From Imperialibacter roseus (GTDB taxonomy: Bacteria > Bacteroidota > Bacteroidia > Cytophagales > Cyclobacteriaceae), in contig NZ_CP136051.1 of NCBI RefSeq assembly GCF_032999765.1, positions 5,040,501 to 5,104,500 on the forward strand: a stretch of DNA of 64,000 bases. Direction: 5' to 3'. Below the pieces are notes generated by a model. The model did no database searches. It had not been told where the DNA came from and saw only the letters and a program-made list of their open reading frames with translations. Shown one piece after another: positions 61,540 to 64,000 of this stretch. Position numbers and translations under genes: made by a program. Position 1 is the first letter of the stretch. The number at the start of each line of letters is the position of its first letter.

Positions 61540-63663
61540 ATGCAAAGTTTCAGAAGTGAGCTAGAAGACATCAACAACCCGGTCATTGAGAAAGACATCA
61601 TTGACCTGGCAGACAAAATTTCAAAATTCAGGAACCTGCAGATCGACGACGACAAGTTCCGTAGTGTGCGCCTTGCAAGAGGAGTGTATGGTCAACGACA
61701 GCCTGGCGTACAAATGATCAGGATCAAACTGCCCTATGGCAAAATAACTACCCGGCAGCTGGTGCATATAGCCAATTTGTCGGATGAGTTTGCCAGCAGT
61801 ACCCTGCATGCCACCACACGGCAGGACATTCAGATTCACTATGTAAGCCTCGACAGGACACCCGAACTTTGGGCAAAGCTTGAAAAAGAAAAAATCACAC
61901 TTAGGGAGGCCTGCGGTAACACAGTAAGAAATGTAACCGGATCTGCCAAAGCGGGCATTGACCCCAACGAGCCATTTGATATCACGCCTTACGCCCAGGC
62001 AACATTTGAGTACTTTCTGCGCAACCCTATTTGCCAGGAAATGGGCAGAAAGTTTAAAATTTCCTTCTCCAGTTCCGACGAAGATTCGGCGTTCTCTTTC
62101 ATCCACGACATCGGGTTCATTGCCAAAGTGAAGCAGGTAAACGGAAAAGAGGTTAGAGGTTTTAAAGTGGTTGTGGGAGGCGGCCTTGGTGCGCAACCGA
62201 TGCTAGCCCAGGTAGCCTATGAGTTCATGGAGGAAGATCAAATCATTCCGTTTGCCGAGTCACTCTTGCGGGTTTTCGATAGATATGGTGAAAGGGCACG
62301 CCGTCAAAAGGCACGCATGAAGTTCTTGATGGCCGAAATCGGGTTGCAGGGCTTACTTGATCTGGCCAAAGCTGAATATCCGGCGCTCAAACACAAGACG
62401 TTTCGTATTGATACCACATCAGTACAGCAGCCTGAACCGCAGCCAGAGGGAAAGGTATATCCGGAAGTAAGCATCGACAATGAGGCTCGGTATCAGCTAT
62501 GGCTGCAAACGAACGTTTTTCCTCAAAAGCAAAAAGGCTTCTTCGCTATCGGGCTTAAAACCCAACTTGGCAACCTGAGTTCCGACAAAGCAAGGGCGCT
62601 TGCAGAGGTCGTCAGGGAGTTTGCAGCGGATGAACTCAGAATTACTGTTACTCAAGGCTACATACTCAAGTTTGTAAGGGAAGAGGCACTTCGGGGTCTT
62701 TACGTGGCATTGGACAAACTGGGGCTGGCCAATCCCGGTTTCGAATCGACTGCTGACGTGGCTGCCTGCCCAGGCACCGACACGTGTAACCTGGGCATTT
62801 CCAGCAGCTATGGCATTGCTGTTGAACTGGAGAGGGTAATGACCGAAGAATTTCCCGACCTGGTGAAAAACAGTGACATCAGCATTAAAATCAGCGGTTG
62901 CCCCAACTCTTGCGGGCAGCATGGCATTGCTGGCATAGGCTTCCACGGCAGCTCTCAGAAAAAAGACGGGCTGGTTCTCCCTGCCCTGCAAGTGCTTCTC
63001 GGTGGGGGAGTTGACGCCGACGGCAATGGCCGTATTGCTAACAAAGTGATCAAGATCCCCAGCAAAAGAGGCCCGGAAGCACTGAGAGTGCTACTCGCCG
63101 ATTATGACGAAAATGGCAACGATGGCGAGTACTACAAAGATTATTTCGCCCGACAAGGCGACAGGTATTTCTATACTTTGCTGAAGCCACTTACTTCGCT
63201 GGACGATCTTTCAGATTCTGATTTTGTAGACTGGGGCGAAGAACAGAATTTCAAGGTGGAAACAGCTGTTGGCGAGTGTGCAGGTGTGATCATTGACCTG
63301 GTGGCTACGTTGTTCTATGATTCTGAGGAAAAGCTCGACTGGGCGAATGAAGCCTTTGCGGAGGGCCGCTGGGCGGACTCGCTTTATCATAGCTACAATG
63401 TGTTTGTGACTTCTGCCAAGGCGTTGTTACTTTCTGAAGATGTGAAAAACAATACGCAGATAGCCATCATCAGAGACTTTGACAGAATTTTTGTTGAAAA
63501 AGGTGAGTTCACTTTCCCGGAAGGAAGCTTCGAAGCACACATCACCAAAATAAGCAGCAACGAGCCTACAAAGGCGTTCGCTGGCACATTTAAGGAGGAA
63601 GCGGCGGCATTTATTGAGAAGGTAAAAGCTACCCGTACCAAGCAGCTCATTGCATCCAATTAA
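61540..63663 (+). CDS. Siroheme ferredoxin-type sulfite/nitrite reductase with HEPN-like C-terminus
   Basis: A 707-residue enzyme, starting at the ATG at 61540 (the upstream in-frame TTG lies in the terminator). Two ferredoxin-like repeats and two siroheme/4Fe-4S domains are present. The cluster ligands are Cys410, Cys416 (ACPGTDTCNLG) and Cys454, Cys458 (GCPNSCGQH). It reduces sulfite to sulfide, or nitrite to ammonia, with six electrons. The last ~130 residues form a helical HEPN-like domain (GRWADSLYHSYNVFVTSAKALLL), absent from classical family members. The next gene, cobA, makes its siroheme precursor. Confidence 0.93.
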   Translation: MQSFRSELEDINNPVIEKDIIDLADKISKFRNLQIDDDKFRSVRLARGVYGQRQPGVQMIRIKLPYGKITTRQLVHIANLSDEFASSTLHATTRQDIQIHYVSLDRTPELWAKLEKEKITLREACGNTVRNVTGSAKAGIDPNEPFDITPYAQATFEYFLRNPICQEMGRKFKISFSSSDEDSAFSFIHDIGFIAKVKQVNGKEVRGFKVVVGGGLGAQPMLAQVAYEFMEEDQIIPFAESLLRVFDRYGERARRQKARMKFLMAEIGLQGLLDLAKAEYPALKHKTFRIDTTSVQQPEPQPEGKVYPEVSIDNEARYQLWLQTNVFPQKQKGFFAIGLKTQLGNLSSDKARALAEVVREFAADELRITVTQGYILKFVREEALRGLYVALDKLGLANPGFESTADVAACPGTDTCNLGISSSYGIAVELERVMTEEFPDLVKNSDISIKISGCPNSCGQHGIAGIGFHGSSQKKDGLVLPALQVLLGGGVDADGNGRIANKVIKIPSKRGPEALRVLLADYDENGNDGEYYKDYFARQGDRYFYTLLKPLTSLDDLSDSDFVDWGEEQNFKVETAVGECAGVIIDLVATLFYDSEEKLDWANEAFAEGRWADSLYHSYNVFVTSAKALLLSEDVKNNTQIAIIRDFDRIFVEKGEFTFPEGSFEAHITKISSNEPTKAFAGTFKEEAAAFIEKVKATRTKQLIASN

Positions 63664-63684
63664 CCTTTCAACCAGCAACTGACA

Positions 63685-64000
63685 ATGAATATTCAGGCAA
63701 AAAAACTTCCAAAAGTTTCCCTGGTTGGCGCCGGCCCGGGTGACCCTGAGCTAATTACGCTGAAAGCAGTGAAGGCCTTGCAGTCGGCTGATGCAGTGCT
63801 TTACGACGCCCTGGTTAACGAGGAACTGGTCGGCTATGCCCCTGCGTCGGCCGTCAGGCTTTTTGTAGGCAAAAGAGCCGGTAGACATAGCTACAGGCAG
63901 GAGGAAATCAATAAACTGATTGTGGAGCATGCCTATCACTACGGGCATGTGGTACGCCTGAAAGGCGGAGATCCTTTCATTTTCGGTCGTGGACAGGAAG
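63685..64000 (+). CDS. cobA: Uroporphyrinogen-III C-methyltransferase (cut by window end)
   Basis: The first 105 codons of SUMT. The ATG at 63685 is followed by the SAM-binding [27 protein letters not shown] and [15 protein letters not shown] are hallmark motifs. It methylates uroporphyrinogen III to precorrin-2, the precursor of siroheme, which the preceding reductase needs. It starts 21 bp after that gene, so they share a transcript. The remainder lies outside the window. Confidence 0.94.
   Translation, partial: MNIQAKKLPKVSLVGAGPGDPELITLKAVKALQSADAVLYDALVNEELVGYAPASAVRLFVGKRAGRHSYRQEEINKLIVEHAYHYGHVVRLKGGDPFIFGRGQE

Overview
The window comes from a Bacteroidota chromosome, most likely a Cytophagales-type organism. 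The evidence is a SusC/SusD pair, C-terminal type IX secretion (T9SS) sorting domains, a tmRNA tag of Bacteroidota type, Bacteroidota-style promoters (TTTG, about 19 nt, TAnnTTTG), no Shine-Dalgarno sites, and many N-terminal lipoprotein or Sec signals. I see no phage, IS element, CRISPR array, rRNA or ordinary tRNA gene.

Left part (1-16.5 kb): a nutrient-uptake locus on the minus strand (SusC, SusD, and a VCBS/ASPIC-UnbV lipoprotein) with two LacI-type operator-like sites upstream. Next come an O-methyltransferase, a LysM lytic transglycosylase and a single-domain response regulator. Then dnaX, whose gamma and tau parts lie in different frames joined at a run of nine A residues. A small lipoprotein follows, then ssrA (tmRNA) with three ~119-bp structured repeats at its 3' side.

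Middle part (16.5-43 kb): a Tat-exported glycoside-hydrolase-like protein, two tandem paralogous secreted proteins (carboxypeptidase-regulatory, macroglobulin-like and TonB-plug-like domains), a lipoprotein, and a 1795-residue RCC1/cadherin/T9SS protein. After these are an active M14 carboxypeptidase beside a catalytically dead M14 paralogue, a GAF histidine kinase, a PadR-permease pair and a LamG/T9SS protein.

Right part (43-64 kb): cydAB (cytochrome bd), a VirK-like secreted protein, a 2OG-Fe(II) oxygenase, and the carboxy(nor)spermidine route to polyamines (synthase plus nspC). Next are an M20 peptidase lipoprotein, a LOG-family protein and a six-gene minus-strand cluster (Dps, ArsC-like, universal stress protein, sodium:solute symporter, GNAT, PLP racemase). 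Last are an XRE regulator, a second ABC permease, and a sulfur-assimilation operon that starts with a leader ORF and an intrinsic terminator and continues into sulfite/nitrite reductase and the siroheme gene cobA, which is cut by the window end.

The strongest candidates for something new are the dnaX A9 slip site, the tmRNA-linked structured repeats, and the leader-ORF/terminator arrangement before the sulfite reductase. The tandem plug-only proteins and the M14 enzyme/pseudoenzyme pair come next.
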